NCBI RefSeq assembly: GCF_001435525.1
Contig: NZ_AZDP01000123.1
Span: 74,322-131,842, forward strand
Length of the DNA stretch: 57,521 bases
Origin: Levilactobacillus koreensis JCM 16448
GTDB lineage: Bacteria > Bacillota > Bacilli > Lactobacillales > Lactobacillaceae
Direction: 5' to 3'
Shown piece by piece: positions 47,629 through 56,404 of this stretch. Below the pieces are notes generated by a model that saw nothing but the letters and a program-made list of their open reading frames with translations, was not told the DNA's origin and ran no database searches. The stretch's first letter is position 1. Each line of letters starts with the position of its first letter. A program made the translations under genes and the position numbers.

Positions 47629-47657
47629 AATCTTCTGTTCAGGAGGTGAATTCAAAC

Positions 47658-47933
47658 ATGGCAAACAAAGCACAATTGGTTAGCGACGTTGCAACTGCAA
47701 CTGGTTTAACTAAAAAGGACGCAACGGCTGCAGTTGATGCAGTCTTCGATTCTGTCCAAGCAACGTTAGCTAAAGGCGAAAAGGTTCAACTGATCGGCTT
47801 TGGTAACTTTGAAGTACGTGAACGTGCAGCTCGTAAGGGCCGTAACCCACAAACTGGACAAGAAATCCAAATCCCTGCAAGCAAAGTACCTGCATTCAAG
47901 CCAGGTAAAGCTTTAAAGGATGCTGTTAAATAA
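47658..47933 (+). CDS. hup: HU family DNA-binding protein
   Basis: This 91-aa histone-like protein begins [20 protein letters not shown]. It has [20 protein letters not shown] and the DNA-binding arm [18 protein letters not shown], and ends in LKDAVK. It wraps and bends chromosomal DNA. AGGAGGTGA lies about 9 nt before ATG 47658. Codons are those of a highly expressed gene. It has its own promoter and terminator. Confidence 0.97.
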   Translation: MANKAQLVSDVATATGLTKKDATAAVDAVFDSVQATLAKGEKVQLIGFGNFEVRERAARKGRNPQTGQEIQIPASKVPAFKPGKALKDAVK

Positions 47934-47950
47934 GCAATTATTTAACGCGT

Positions 47951-47988
47951 AAAAAAGCCAGTACGGTGTATGCCGGACTGGCTTTTTG
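47951..47988. terminator. terminator of hup
   Basis: AAAAAGCCAGTACGG / CCGGACTGGCTTTTT stem with a GTATG-type loop. As and Ts flank both sides. Confidence 0.92.
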
Positions 47989-48023
47989 TTACGCTCTAAA
48001 CGATGTTGAACAATAGGGCAAAC

Positions 48024-48058
48024 TGGTCGTACTACGGCTGCCAGGAATTCCGCCTGCT
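48024..48058 (-). repeat. dispersed intergenic repeat family 1 copy, reverse orientation
   Basis: Read on the minus strand, the core is GCAGGCGGAATTCCTGGCAG then CCGTAGTACGACCA, nearly identical to the copy at 22564-22597. Confidence 0.65.
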
Positions 48059-48082
48059 GTGAGGAAAGGCTTCACCTGAGAA

Positions 48083-48140
48083 GTGGGCTTCAGACTCGCC
48101 TAAAAGCCGCGAAAATCACGCGTCTCTTAGGTCGTCCCAC
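48083..48140. repeat. nested hairpin next to the family-1 copy
   Basis: GTGGG (48083-48087) pairs with CCCAC (48136-48140). Inside, CCTAA pairs with TTAGG and CGCG with CGCG. No T-run follows, so it is not an obvious terminator. Confidence 0.45.
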
Positions 48141-48143
48141 GAT

Positions 48144-48196
48144 GTAAGCTGAGAGGTCAGCAGATATGGGGCCGGCCGGGTAAGGCGATGCGTCGA
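48144..48196. repeat. collapsed relative of the 7.8-kb inverted-repeat element
   Basis: GTAAGCTGAGAGGTCAGCAG then ATATGGG matches 7814-7840 with few changes. It jumps directly to GGCCGGGTAAGGCGA, matching the right end at 7965-7979. The 110 nt between the arms at 7.8 kb is absent here. Confidence 0.5.
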
Positions 48197-48373
48197 CTAT
48201 GTTGCCATGCTAGGCAATTCGTGATGAGTGGTTAAAAATAAGTCAAAATAGCAGTATTTAAGTTAAAAATCTTGTAAACTAGAATAGTTGCGCAATAAGT
48301 CGTAACCAGCAACTAAGTCCAAGCATCGTTTAGCGGCTAGTTGCCATCGGAAAATGATAATTGGAGGCGGGTT

Positions 48374-49633
48374 ATGAGTTACGCAGAAAAGGCATTGGAC
48401 CTATTAGAAAAGGGTCAACTTGAAGAATTTAAGAAGCAGTACGCCTTGTCCCTACGGCACGACGACGACGATACGCTATTCAGTCTGGCCGAAGAGCTGT
48501 ACTCGTTAGGTTTCTTGAATCAATCCCGGCGAATTTACGAAAAATTACTGAAAAAATATCCAACTGAAGACGAATTAAGAACGAACTTGGCTGATATTGC
48601 CATTGACGAAGATAAAAACGATGAGGCCCTGGAGTATTTAAACGAGGTCAGTCCTGAGTCATCGGCCTACGTTCAGGCGCTGATGGTGGCGGCAGACCTT
48701 TACCAGACCCAGGAGCTCTTTGAAGTCAGTGAACAAAAATTGCTGACGGCAAAGAAATTGGCCCCTGACGAGCCGGTCATCACGTTTGCCCTGGCTGAGC
48801 TCTACTTCACCATGCGTGAGTTCAGAAAGGCCATTCCGCTGTACTTAGACCTGATCACGGCCGGTACCACGGAGCTCTCACGGGTCAACCTGGTTGAACG
48901 GTTGGGTGTGGCCTATGCCAACGCCGGTCGCTTCGAACAGGCCATTGGCTACCTGAAGCAGATCCATACCGGTGACATGACGCCGGATGTGAAGTTTGAA
49001 ACGGCCTTCACTTATCTTCAATTGAAGGATCGGACGACGGCCATTCGTTTGTTTGGTGAATTAAAGGACAGCGATGCGCATTATACGTCCCTGTATCCTT
49101 ATCTGGGACAGGCTTTAGAAGAAGAGAATCGGTTAGCCGAAGCCCTGACGACCTTGCAAGAAGGTTTAGGTGTCGACCAGTATAACGAAAAGCTCTGGCT
49201 ACAGGCGGCTCACGTGGCCACTAAGCTCGATGATGAGGCATTGGCTGAGAAGTACCTGAAGAAGGGCCATGAGCTCGACAGCGACGATTTAAGTGCCGTT
49301 ATTCAGCTCAGCAATCTGTACGTCAAGCAGGAGCGTTGGGACGAGAACGAAGCCTTAGCGAAGCCATACGTGAAGGCCGAAGATGCGGACCCACAGCTTT
49401 ACTGGAACTTGGCGGTCACCGCTGAGCATAAGGAAGAGTATGATCTGGCCCGCAAGTATTACGACGCTGCTCAGCCATTCTTCATGGATCAAGCTGACTT
49501 CTTGAAGCCAGCGGTCTACTTTTACCGTGAAGAAGGGGTCAGCGAGACGGTCGTTAAGTTATTGCAGGCTTATTTAAAGGTGGTTCCTGACGATGCCGAA
49601 ATGGCACTGATGTTGGAAGGCTACCAAGACTAA
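48374..49633 (+). CDS. tetratricopeptide repeat protein (YpiA-like)
   Basis: This 419-aa cytosolic protein is made of about ten degenerate TPR helical pairs (for example RRIYEKLLKKYPTEDELRTN, AIGYLKQIHTGDMTPDVKF and ALTTLQEGLGVDQYNEKLWL) with many acidic residues. TPRs are scaffolds for protein contacts; no partner is evident. ATG 48374 follows TTGGAGGCGG. The earlier in-frame ATG 48341 has no ribosome binding site. Similar genes lie downstream of hup in other lactobacilli. Confidence 0.88.
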   Translation: MSYAEKALDLLEKGQLEEFKKQYALSLRHDDDDTLFSLAEELYSLGFLNQSRRIYEKLLKKYPTEDELRTNLADIAIDEDKNDEALEYLNEVSPESSAYVQALMVAADLYQTQELFEVSEQKLLTAKKLAPDEPVITFALAELYFTMREFRKAIPLYLDLITAGTTELSRVNLVERLGVAYANAGRFEQAIGYLKQIHTGDMTPDVKFETAFTYLQLKDRTTAIRLFGELKDSDAHYTSLYPYLGQALEEENRLAEALTTLQEGLGVDQYNEKLWLQAAHVATKLDDEALAEKYLKKGHELDSDDLSAVIQLSNLYVKQERWDENEALAKPYVKAEDADPQLYWNLAVTAEHKEEYDLARKYYDAAQPFFMDQADFLKPAVYFYREEGVSETVVKLLQAYLKVVPDDAEMALMLEGYQD

Positions 49634-49642
49634 ATATGAGGA

Positions 49643-49674
49643 GAAAGGGCGACTCGTTGGAGTGGCTCTTTTTA
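49643..49674 (+). terminator. terminator after the TPR gene
   Basis: AAAGGGCgACTC / GAGTgGCTCTTT stem with a GTTG loop, then a T-run. Confidence 0.8.
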
Positions 49675-49714
49675 TATAGTTAACACACAAAAATTACTTT
49701 AACCTATGTCACAC

Positions 49715-49744
49715 CAAAAAAGCAACCGCAAAAACCGCGGTTGC
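49715..49744 (-). terminator. terminator of the minus-strand YitT-family gene
   Basis: On the minus strand GCAACCGC and GCGGTTGC pair around a short loop (49722-49729 with 49737-49744). The strand continues into TTTTTT. Confidence 0.85.
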
Positions 49745-49755
49745 AAACCCAGTCA

Positions 49756-50646
49756 TTAACGCTTCAATTTGCCGATCCAGCCCTTTTTAGGGACGGCAAA
49801 CGTAAATCCTTCACCGAGAGCCTCATTGACGTTGATCACCGAAACGAATGCTCGGGGATCATTCCGCTGGATAATCTGGCGTAACTGGTGCAGCTCGCTC
49901 GGCGCCACGACCACGTAGATCATTTTACGTGGGTGATGGGAGTAGCCGCCTTCGCCATCGATCAGACTAACGCCGCGGCCCAGTTCGTCCATAATATTAT
50001 CGGTAATCGCCTGATGATGGTCCGACACCACAATGATACCCCGCGCAGCGTAGGCACCTTCCTGGGTGAAATTGACGATGCGCGCAAAAATATAGGAGTA
50101 GATCAGCGTATAGGCCATGTGTTGAATATCGATGTAGACCAATGAGAACAGGAGCACGATCACATCTAAATAGAGCAGGGTGCGCCCCATGGGAACACCC
50201 CGAAACCGCTCGAAGATCCGGGCGATAATATCGGTGCCACCCGTCGTTCCGCCATAACGGTAGAGCAACCCGGAACCAAATCCGCCAATTACACCAGCCC
50301 CCAACGCCGAGAGTAACAGGTCTCCGTGTAACTGAATGACGATGGGGACTCGTTGCCAGATCCACAGGAAGAGGGACAACATGATTGTTCCGTAAATCGT
50401 ATAGATCAATGACTGGCGACCCAGGAAACGCCACCCAATTAAAATTAGGGGCACGTTGATTAAGATCGTCGAGTAAGCGGGGTCAATGCCAAACAATGCT
50501 CGTAAAATCAACGTTACCCCGGAAATACCCCCATCCGCTAGGTGATTGGCAATGTTAAAAAATACCAACCCAAAAGCAAACATGGCACACCCAATCCCAA
50601 TCATCACTAAATCCAGCACATGAATTGACTCATCCTTTTGTGTCAT
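49756..50646 (-). CDS. YitT family membrane protein (DUF2179)
   Basis: This 296-aa protein has five or six N-terminal membrane helices (about 10-190: MIGIGCAMFAFGLVFFNIAN, GGISGVTLILRALFGI, GFGSGLLYRYGGTTGGTDII) and a cytosolic C-terminal DUF2179 domain (GVSLIDGEGGYSHHPRKMIY, FVSVINVNEALGEGF). The family is widespread and of unknown transport role. GGGAGAG precedes ATG 50646. It is a single minus-strand unit, divergent from cca. Confidence 0.9.
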   Translation of the reverse strand: MTQKDESIHVLDLVMIGIGCAMFAFGLVFFNIANHLADGGISGVTLILRALFGIDPAYSTILINVPLILIGWRFLGRQSLIYTIYGTIMLSLFLWIWQRVPIVIQLHGDLLLSALGAGVIGGFGSGLLYRYGGTTGGTDIIARIFERFRGVPMGRTLLYLDVIVLLFSLVYIDIQHMAYTLIYSYIFARIVNFTQEGAYAARGIIVVSDHHQAITDNIMDELGRGVSLIDGEGGYSHHPRKMIYVVVAPSELHQLRQIIQRNDPRAFVSVINVNEALGEGFTFAVPKKGWIGKLKR

Positions 50647-50850
50647 CTACATCTCTCCCAACAAAAAAATCCTCATTTTATGATAGCACAGCCAATGTAG
50701 AAACTGCTGAGAAACTGATTAGCGAATCGTGGTTTGAATTCAATTCTTGCGGGGAATCTGTTAGACTGGCATATAGAACCTTGTGTCCACTCGTTAACCG
50801 CGTGGGCCACGAGCACTGACAGAATTTAGCTGGCAGAAGGGTGAAAGATA

Positions 50851-52044
50851 ATGAAGTTAGAACACTTACCAAATGAATTTGAGGCCGCCCGACCGGTACT
50901 TCAGACCATCGAGGCCGCTGGGTACGAAGCCTACTTTGTGGGTGGCAGCGTCCGCGACACCATCCTAGGGAAGGCGATTCACGATGTCGATATTGCGACT
51001 AGTGCCTATCCCAATGAAATCAAGGGCTTGTTCAAACGAACGGTCGACACCGGGATTGACCACGGCACCGTGATGATTTTGGACCACGGGACCGGCTATG
51101 AGACTACGACCTTCCGTTCCGAATCGACCTATACCGATTTTCGGCGTCCCGACCAGGTCACCTTTGTCCGATCCTTACAGGAGGACCTAAAACGTCGTGA
51201 CTTCACCATCAATGCGCTAGCCATGCGCGAAGACGGGGAAGTGATCGACTTGTTTGATGGCTTGACCGATTTAGAGAACCACCACATTCGGGCCGTGGGT
51301 GATCCACAAGAACGGTTCCACGAAGATGCTTTGCGGATGATGCGGGCCGTGCGGTTTGCCAGTCAGCTTGACTTTGACATTATCCCAGAGACCGAAGCGG
51401 CCATCACCGACCACGCCCAACTATTGGCTAAGATTGCCGTAGAGCGGACCCAAGTAGAATTACAAAAGATGTTCACGGGTAAGGCCCCCCAACGCGGTCT
51501 AGCCGTCTTTATGCGAACAGGGCTGTGGCAATATTGCCCGGACTTTGCGGCCCACGAGAACGACCTGCAGGCATTGAGTACGCAGCTACAGCGAGGAACC
51601 TCTAGTGACACCGCAACCTGGACACTACTGGCAACAAAATTTGGTCTAACCGCTACCGCCATCACGCCATTTCTCAAACACTGGAAGGCCGCTAACCAAA
51701 TGATTACGGCGGTCCAGACCGCTAGTCGCCTGGCCCAAACGCTACTGACCACGGCGCCCAACGCGTGGCAACTGTACCAGTGTGGCGCTGACCTGACTCC
51801 CGTAGCCAATGAAGTGGCCAGCATCTTAGGCGCACCCGACCGCGCCACCGAACTGACGCAGCAACTACAAGCGTTACCCATCCAGCACAAGAAGGAGCTT
51901 GCCGCCACGGGGAAAGACCTGATGCAAGCGGGTGTACAACCCGGGCCGCAACTGGGCGCCTTACTGGGTGATCTGGAGTACCAGGTCGTCACGGGACAAC
52001 TGCCAAATGAACAGGCGGCATTAGTTGCCTATGCGACGGCCTAA
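50851..52044 (+). CDS. cca: CCA-adding tRNA nucleotidyltransferase
   Basis: This 397-aa class II nucleotidyltransferase adds or repairs the 3' CCA of tRNA. Active-site motif YFVGGSVRDTILGKAIHDVD near 28-47 contains the metal-binding DxD; FRSESTYTDFRRPDQVTFV and RRDFTINALAM follow. EDALRMMRAVRFASQL is the RNA-binding signature. GAAGGGTGA precedes the ATG. It probably heads a run with the ABC-F, thyA and dfrA genes (gaps of 29, 12 and 12 nt). Confidence 0.95.
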   Translation: MKLEHLPNEFEAARPVLQTIEAAGYEAYFVGGSVRDTILGKAIHDVDIATSAYPNEIKGLFKRTVDTGIDHGTVMILDHGTGYETTTFRSESTYTDFRRPDQVTFVRSLQEDLKRRDFTINALAMREDGEVIDLFDGLTDLENHHIRAVGDPQERFHEDALRMMRAVRFASQLDFDIIPETEAAITDHAQLLAKIAVERTQVELQKMFTGKAPQRGLAVFMRTGLWQYCPDFAAHENDLQALSTQLQRGTSSDTATWTLLATKFGLTATAITPFLKHWKAANQMITAVQTASRLAQTLLTTAPNAWQLYQCGADLTPVANEVASILGAPDRATELTQQLQALPIQHKKELAATGKDLMQAGVQPGPQLGALLGDLEYQVVTGQLPNEQAALVAYATA

Positions 52045-52073
52045 CCGAATTTGAAATAAGAGAGTGAGACATT

Positions 52074-53966
52074 ATGCAAACCTTACGCGCAGAAAACTTA
52101 CACCGAACTTATGGTGAAAAAACACTTTTCGATAACCTGAATTTTATCATCAATGAACACGACCGGATTGGCTTGATCGGGGTCAACGGGAGTGGGAAAA
52201 CCTCACTACTCAACACCTTGGCCGGTATCAGTACCGAACAGTCCGGAGAGATCAATACCCCTAAGGATTACACCATCGGCTACTTGACGCAAAAACCCGA
52301 GTTAGATGAAAATCTGACCGTCATGGATGCCGTCTTTTCCGGTGATCAGAAGGTCTTTGTGACGATTCGCCGATATGAAGCCGCTCTGGCGACCTACGGG
52401 GAACATCCGGAAGACCCCAAGGCTCAGCAGCGCTACCTGGACGCCGAGGCCCAGATGAACGAAGAGGACGCCTGGACCGCCGAGAGCGATGTTAAAACGA
52501 TCCTGACGCAGCTGAAGATCACTGATCTATCACAATCCATTAAGACCATGTCCGGGGGGCAGATCAAGCGGGTCGGTCTGGCCCAGGTCCTGATTCAATC
52601 GCCAGATCTACTCCTGTTGGACGAACCAACCAACCACTTGGACTTCGATTCCATTGCTTGGCTGCAACAGTACCTCAGCTCGTATAAAGGAGCTTTACTG
52701 GTTGTCACTCATGACCGGTACTTCCTGGACCAGATTGCCAATCAGATTTGGGAACTGGACTTTGGAAAACTTTATCAGTACCCTGGCAATTATCAAGCCT
52801 ATGTTCAAGAAAAGGCCGAACGGGTCACTCAGGAGGCCGAAGCCGACCAAAAGCAACAACAACTCTACAAGAAGGAATTGGCTTGGATGAAGGCGGGGGC
52901 TAAAGCCCGATCGACCAAGCAACAGGCCCGAATCAACCGATTCAACGACATTGCCAGTAACGTGGGCACTCGCCAGGTCCAAAGCAACGTGTCAATTTCC
53001 CTTGGTCAACAACGACTGGGGAAGAAGGTCATTGAACTAAAGGATGCGAGTCTGAAGCTTGGCGACCACGTCATTTTGGACCACTTCAGTGACCTGATTC
53101 AAGGCAACGAGCGCATTGGGATCAGCGGGGAGAACGGGGCCGGTAAATCAAGCCTGCTCAATGTGATTGCCCAACGCCTGCCGCTGGACTCCGGCATTGT
53201 CACGATTGGGGAAACGGTTAAGATGGCGTACTATACGCAACAGATCGAACCCATCCCAGAAGACAAACGGATGATCAGCTACCTATCCGAAGTCGGTCAA
53301 AACGTGACTAACAACCAGGGTGACTCCGTTAGTGTTGCCGAACTGCTGGAACAGTTCCTATTTCCGCGATTCATGCATGGAACCTTGATTCGTAAGCTTT
53401 CTGGTGGTGAAAAACGGCGGCTGTACCTGTTAAAATTACTGATGGAACAGCCCAACGTCTTACTCCTCGACGAACCAACCAACGATTTAGATATCGGCAC
53501 GCTGACCGTTCTTGAAGACTACATTAGCCAATTTGCCGGGACCGTCATCACGGTCTCCCATGACCGATACTTCCTGGATAAGGTGGCTGACCGGCTCCTC
53601 ATCTTCACGGGGGACGGCAACATCGAGCGTTATTCCGGGCAATTTAGCACGTACCTCGACATGGCCCAACAACAGAGCCACGCAGCAAAGGCCAAGCCTA
53701 AGGCCCCAGAAAAGCCAACCCAACCCGCCGACGATGCACCCAAGAAGAAGGTCAAGCTGACCTACGCTGAACAAAAGGAATGGGAAGGCATTGAAGGCGT
53801 CATCGACGATCTTGAAAGCCAAAAATCCCAAGTTCAAACGGAGATGAACGCCAACGGGGACAACTATGATAAGTTAGCTGACTTACAAGCCAAACTAGAC
53901 GACCTCGACCATCAGTTAGATGATAAGATGGCCCGGTGGGAATACCTGAGTGAATACGCCGAATAG
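52074..53966 (+). CDS. ABC-F family ATPase (Uup/EttA-like)
   Basis: The 630-aa protein has two ABC domains without membrane helices: Walker A GVNGSGKTS near 37 and GENGAGKSS near 354, signatures MSGGQIKRVGLAQVL and LSGGEKRRLYLLKLL, and Walker B LLLLDEPTNHLDF and VLLLDEPTNDLDI. An interdomain linker and a C-terminal coiled coil (about 540-625, after a proline-rich PKAPEKPTQPADD) follow. ABC-F proteins act on the ribosome. The coiled-coil end resembles Uup. It is not an exporter. Confidence 0.92.
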   Translation: MQTLRAENLHRTYGEKTLFDNLNFIINEHDRIGLIGVNGSGKTSLLNTLAGISTEQSGEINTPKDYTIGYLTQKPELDENLTVMDAVFSGDQKVFVTIRRYEAALATYGEHPEDPKAQQRYLDAEAQMNEEDAWTAESDVKTILTQLKITDLSQSIKTMSGGQIKRVGLAQVLIQSPDLLLLDEPTNHLDFDSIAWLQQYLSSYKGALLVVTHDRYFLDQIANQIWELDFGKLYQYPGNYQAYVQEKAERVTQEAEADQKQQQLYKKELAWMKAGAKARSTKQQARINRFNDIASNVGTRQVQSNVSISLGQQRLGKKVIELKDASLKLGDHVILDHFSDLIQGNERIGISGENGAGKSSLLNVIAQRLPLDSGIVTIGETVKMAYYTQQIEPIPEDKRMISYLSEVGQNVTNNQGDSVSVAELLEQFLFPRFMHGTLIRKLSGGEKRRLYLLKLLMEQPNVLLLDEPTNDLDIGTLTVLEDYISQFAGTVITVSHDRYFLDKVADRLLIFTGDGNIERYSGQFSTYLDMAQQQSHAAKAKPKAPEKPTQPADDAPKKKVKLTYAEQKEWEGIEGVIDDLESQKSQVQTEMNANGDNYDKLADLQAKLDDLDHQLDDKMARWEYLSEYAE

Positions 53967-53978
53967 GAGATGACGGGT

Positions 53979-54929
53979 GTGTTAGAAGATGCTTACCTTA
54001 ATTTAGCCAAGACCGTTCTAACGACGGGGCACCAAAAGACCGACCGAACTGGTACTGGAACCATTAGTTTATTTGGGTATCAGATGCGATTTAACCTGCA
54101 AGAGGGGTTTCCGCTACTGACGACCAAAAAAGTTCCATTTGGTCTTATCAAGTCCGAACTACTGTGGTTCTTACGGGGTGACACGAATATTCGTTTCCTG
54201 CTCCAGCACCACAATCACATTTGGGACGAATGGGCCTTTCAACGCTACATCGATAGTCCCGACTATCATGGACCAGACATGACGGACTTTGGTCGCCGTT
54301 CCTTAGTTGATGCCGACTTCAATGCAGCCTATCAAACTGAAAAAAAGGCTTTCTGCGACCGCATCGTGAATGACCAAGCCTTCGGTGACCACTATGGCGA
54401 CCTGGGCCTGGTTTATGGCAGTCAATGGCGCGCTTGGCAGGGTCACAATGGCGAAACCATCGACCAACTCCAAAACGTGATCGATACGCTGCGGACCCAC
54501 CCTGATTCTCGGCGCATGATTGTGTCTGCCTGGAACCCGGCCGATGTGCCATCAATGGCCTTACCGCCTTGTCACACGCTCTTTCAGTTCTACGTCAACG
54601 ACGGTAAATTGAGTTGTCAGCTCTACCAACGGAGCGCCGATATCTTCCTTGGGGTGCCATTCAACATCGCAAGTTACGCGTTGCTAACGTCACTCATTGC
54701 CAAGGAAGTTGGCTTAGAGGTCGGCGACTTCGTCCACACGCTAGGCGACGCCCACATTTACCTAAATCACGTTGACCAAATCAAGACGCAACTGGCACGG
54801 ACGCCACACGAGGCACCCCAGCTCTGGCTCAACCCAGATAAGTCCAGCATCTTTGACTATGATATGCACGACATCAAGGTCACGGGGTATGACCCGGAAC
54901 CGGCAATCAAGGCCCCCGTGGCTGTTTAG
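53979..54929 (+). CDS. thyA: thymidylate synthase
   Basis: This 316-aa enzyme converts dUMP to dTMP with methylene-tetrahydrofolate. Key segments: [60 protein letters not shown] with catalytic Cys in [11 protein letters not shown], and [21 protein letters not shown] start at GTG 53979, 8 nt after AGGAG, giving [16 protein letters not shown] 53970 touches that site. It is coupled with dfrA, which regenerates the folate it oxidises. Confidence 0.96.
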   Translation: MLEDAYLNLAKTVLTTGHQKTDRTGTGTISLFGYQMRFNLQEGFPLLTTKKVPFGLIKSELLWFLRGDTNIRFLLQHHNHIWDEWAFQRYIDSPDYHGPDMTDFGRRSLVDADFNAAYQTEKKAFCDRIVNDQAFGDHYGDLGLVYGSQWRAWQGHNGETIDQLQNVIDTLRTHPDSRRMIVSAWNPADVPSMALPPCHTLFQFYVNDGKLSCQLYQRSADIFLGVPFNIASYALLTSLIAKEVGLEVGDFVHTLGDAHIYLNHVDQIKTQLARTPHEAPQLWLNPDKSSIFDYDMHDIKVTGYDPEPAIKAPVAV

Positions 54930-54941
54930 GAGGGAACACCG

Positions 54942-55439
54942 ATGTTGATTTTTCTATGGGCCGAGAGTCAGGGCCACGTGATTGGCTTTAAGGGCCAGCT
55001 CCCATGGCATCTGCCAGCCGACATGCACTTCTTTAAGACCGTCACGACGGGCAATACGATCATTGCCGGGTCCAAGACGTTCGCGTCATTTCCACACGCG
55101 TTGCCGAACCGGAAGAACGTGGTCTTGACCCATCAATCGGCGGCAAATTTTCCGGCGAGCGTGACGGTGCTCGATTCATTCGACGCTGTTCGTCAATATG
55201 CTGCGCAACGGCCAACCGAGAAGCTGTTTGTTGTGGGTGGTGCCCAGCTCTTCAACGGTCTACAAGCCGACGTCGATTTTCTTTACCGAACCACGATCGA
55301 CGCCGGGTTTGACGGTGATACTTGGATGCCCGCTCTCGATTACAGCAAATTTCAGCGCATTAACCGCCAACCTGGCGTGCGCAATGAAAAGAATCCGTAT
55401 GACTATGTGTTTGAACAGTTTCAGCGGATAGTTGATTAA
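54942..55439 (+). CDS. dfrA: dihydrofolate reductase
   Basis: This 165-aa DHFR has the N-terminal LIFLWAESQGHVIGFKGQLP (Trp in the LPWHLPADM loop) and acid residue D27-type in PADMHFFK. NADPH-site motifs are IIAGSKTFASFP and LFVVGGAQLFNGL. It reduces the dihydrofolate made by ThyA. GGAGGGAACACC precedes ATG 54942, 12 nt after thyA. The standard symbol for the chromosomal gene is folA or dfrA. Confidence 0.95.
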   Translation: MLIFLWAESQGHVIGFKGQLPWHLPADMHFFKTVTTGNTIIAGSKTFASFPHALPNRKNVVLTHQSAANFPASVTVLDSFDAVRQYAAQRPTEKLFVVGGAQLFNGLQADVDFLYRTTIDAGFDGDTWMPALDYSKFQRINRQPGVRNEKNPYDYVFEQFQRIVD

Positions 55440-55516
55440 ATAGGCCACACTGCAACTATGCTTGATGTAATTTAGTCGCCACTAGCTCATCCAGGTTGAC
55501 CAGCAACTAACTGTTC

Positions 55517-55566
55517 AAAAAAAGGCTTTGACATCATCTGGAAATCAGATAACGTCAAAGCCTTTC
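55517..55566. terminator. bidirectional terminator between dfrA and the hemolysin III gene
   Basis: AAAGGCTTTGAC / GTCAAAGCCTTT stem of 12 bp (55521-55532 with 55554-55565). Seven As precede it, giving a T-run on the minus strand. Confidence 0.85.
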
Positions 55567-55599
55567 ATGGTCAAATTAGTGACGTAGGACCACTTTACA

Positions 55600-56241
55600 T
55601 TAAGCATACAGTAAAATCGAGAAGTACATCAGCCCAGTCCCCAGCATCACAAATAGGTGCCAGATAACGTGACCAAACGGAATTCCTTTGAAACTATAAA
55701 TAACAGCACCCAGGGTGAAGGCGAGTCCACCACAGAACAGCAGTGCAAAGCCAACCGGGCCCAAACCGTTGTACAGCGGCTTGATTCCCATCAGGCACAT
55801 CCAGCCCATGACCACGTAGATCACGGTTGATAATTTCTGATACTTGCCTAGCCAAATGGCCTTGTACACGATACCGAGAACGGCCATTGCCCAGATAATG
55901 CCGAACATGGTCCAGCCCAAGGCGCCACCAACCACTAATAAACTAAATGGCGTATAAGTTCCGGCAATCAATAAGTAGATCGCACAATGGTCGAATATTT
56001 GAAAAACGTGGCGACCACGGGTAAAGTACAAACTATGAAAGAGTGTGGATGCAAGGTAAAACAGGACCAGGATAGCCCCATAGATAGCAAACGTGGTCAT
56101 CCGTAAGGCCCCACCCTTACCGTGCGCCTGCAACAGTAAGATGACAAGACCCGCGATGCTTAGGGCGGCGCCGATTCCGTGCGTTGCCGCGTTCAAGACC
56201 TCATTGACAACTTGATAGGTGTGACTACGTTCCTTTTCCAA
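55600..56241 (-). CDS. hemolysin III family (PAQR/YqfA-like) membrane protein
   Basis: This 213-aa protein has seven membrane helices. Family residues are visible in EVLNAATHGIGAALSIAG, LVLFYLASTLFHSLYF, IFDHCAIYLLIAGTYTPF and the end FGHVIWHLFVMLGTGLMYF, with the metal-binding His and Asp positions typical of PAQR. The name is historical; a cytolytic role is unlikely. TTG at 56241 is the start, 7 nt after GGAGG. Divergent from the DegV gene. Confidence 0.9.
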   Translation of the reverse strand: MEKERSHTYQVVNEVLNAATHGIGAALSIAGLVILLLQAHGKGGALRMTTFAIYGAILVLFYLASTLFHSLYFTRGRHVFQIFDHCAIYLLIAGTYTPFSLLVVGGALGWTMFGIIWAMAVLGIVYKAIWLGKYQKLSTVIYVVMGWMCLMGIKPLYNGLGPVGFALLFCGGLAFTLGAVIYSFKGIPFGHVIWHLFVMLGTGLMYFSILLYA

Positions 56242-56404
56242 ACAAATTCCTCCTTATTCTCGTAACTATTTTTTGTGAAAACCACTGGGGGAGTTCCGAA
56301 CAACTACTGAAAAAAATTGGCAACTCTGCTATACTATTACCGTATGTTTCATTACGCATATTGTAGCATAAACCAAAATCTCTGGTCAGAAAGAGTGGAA
56401 TAGC

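Larger units (their letters stand above)
47989..48373. other. intergenic region rich in repeat elements
   Basis: About 385 nt between hup and the TPR gene with no credible gene. It holds a reverse family-1 repeat copy, a nested hairpin at 48083-48140 and a collapsed relative of the 7.8-kb inverted-repeat element at 48144-48196. The likely TPR gene promoter follows (TTTAAG 48257, 17 nt, TAGAAT 48280). Confidence 0.6.

Noticed and set aside
51363-51992. 209-aa minus-strand frame inside cca
   Set aside because: It is Cys/Ser-rich and antisense to a conserved enzyme, without a ribosome binding site.
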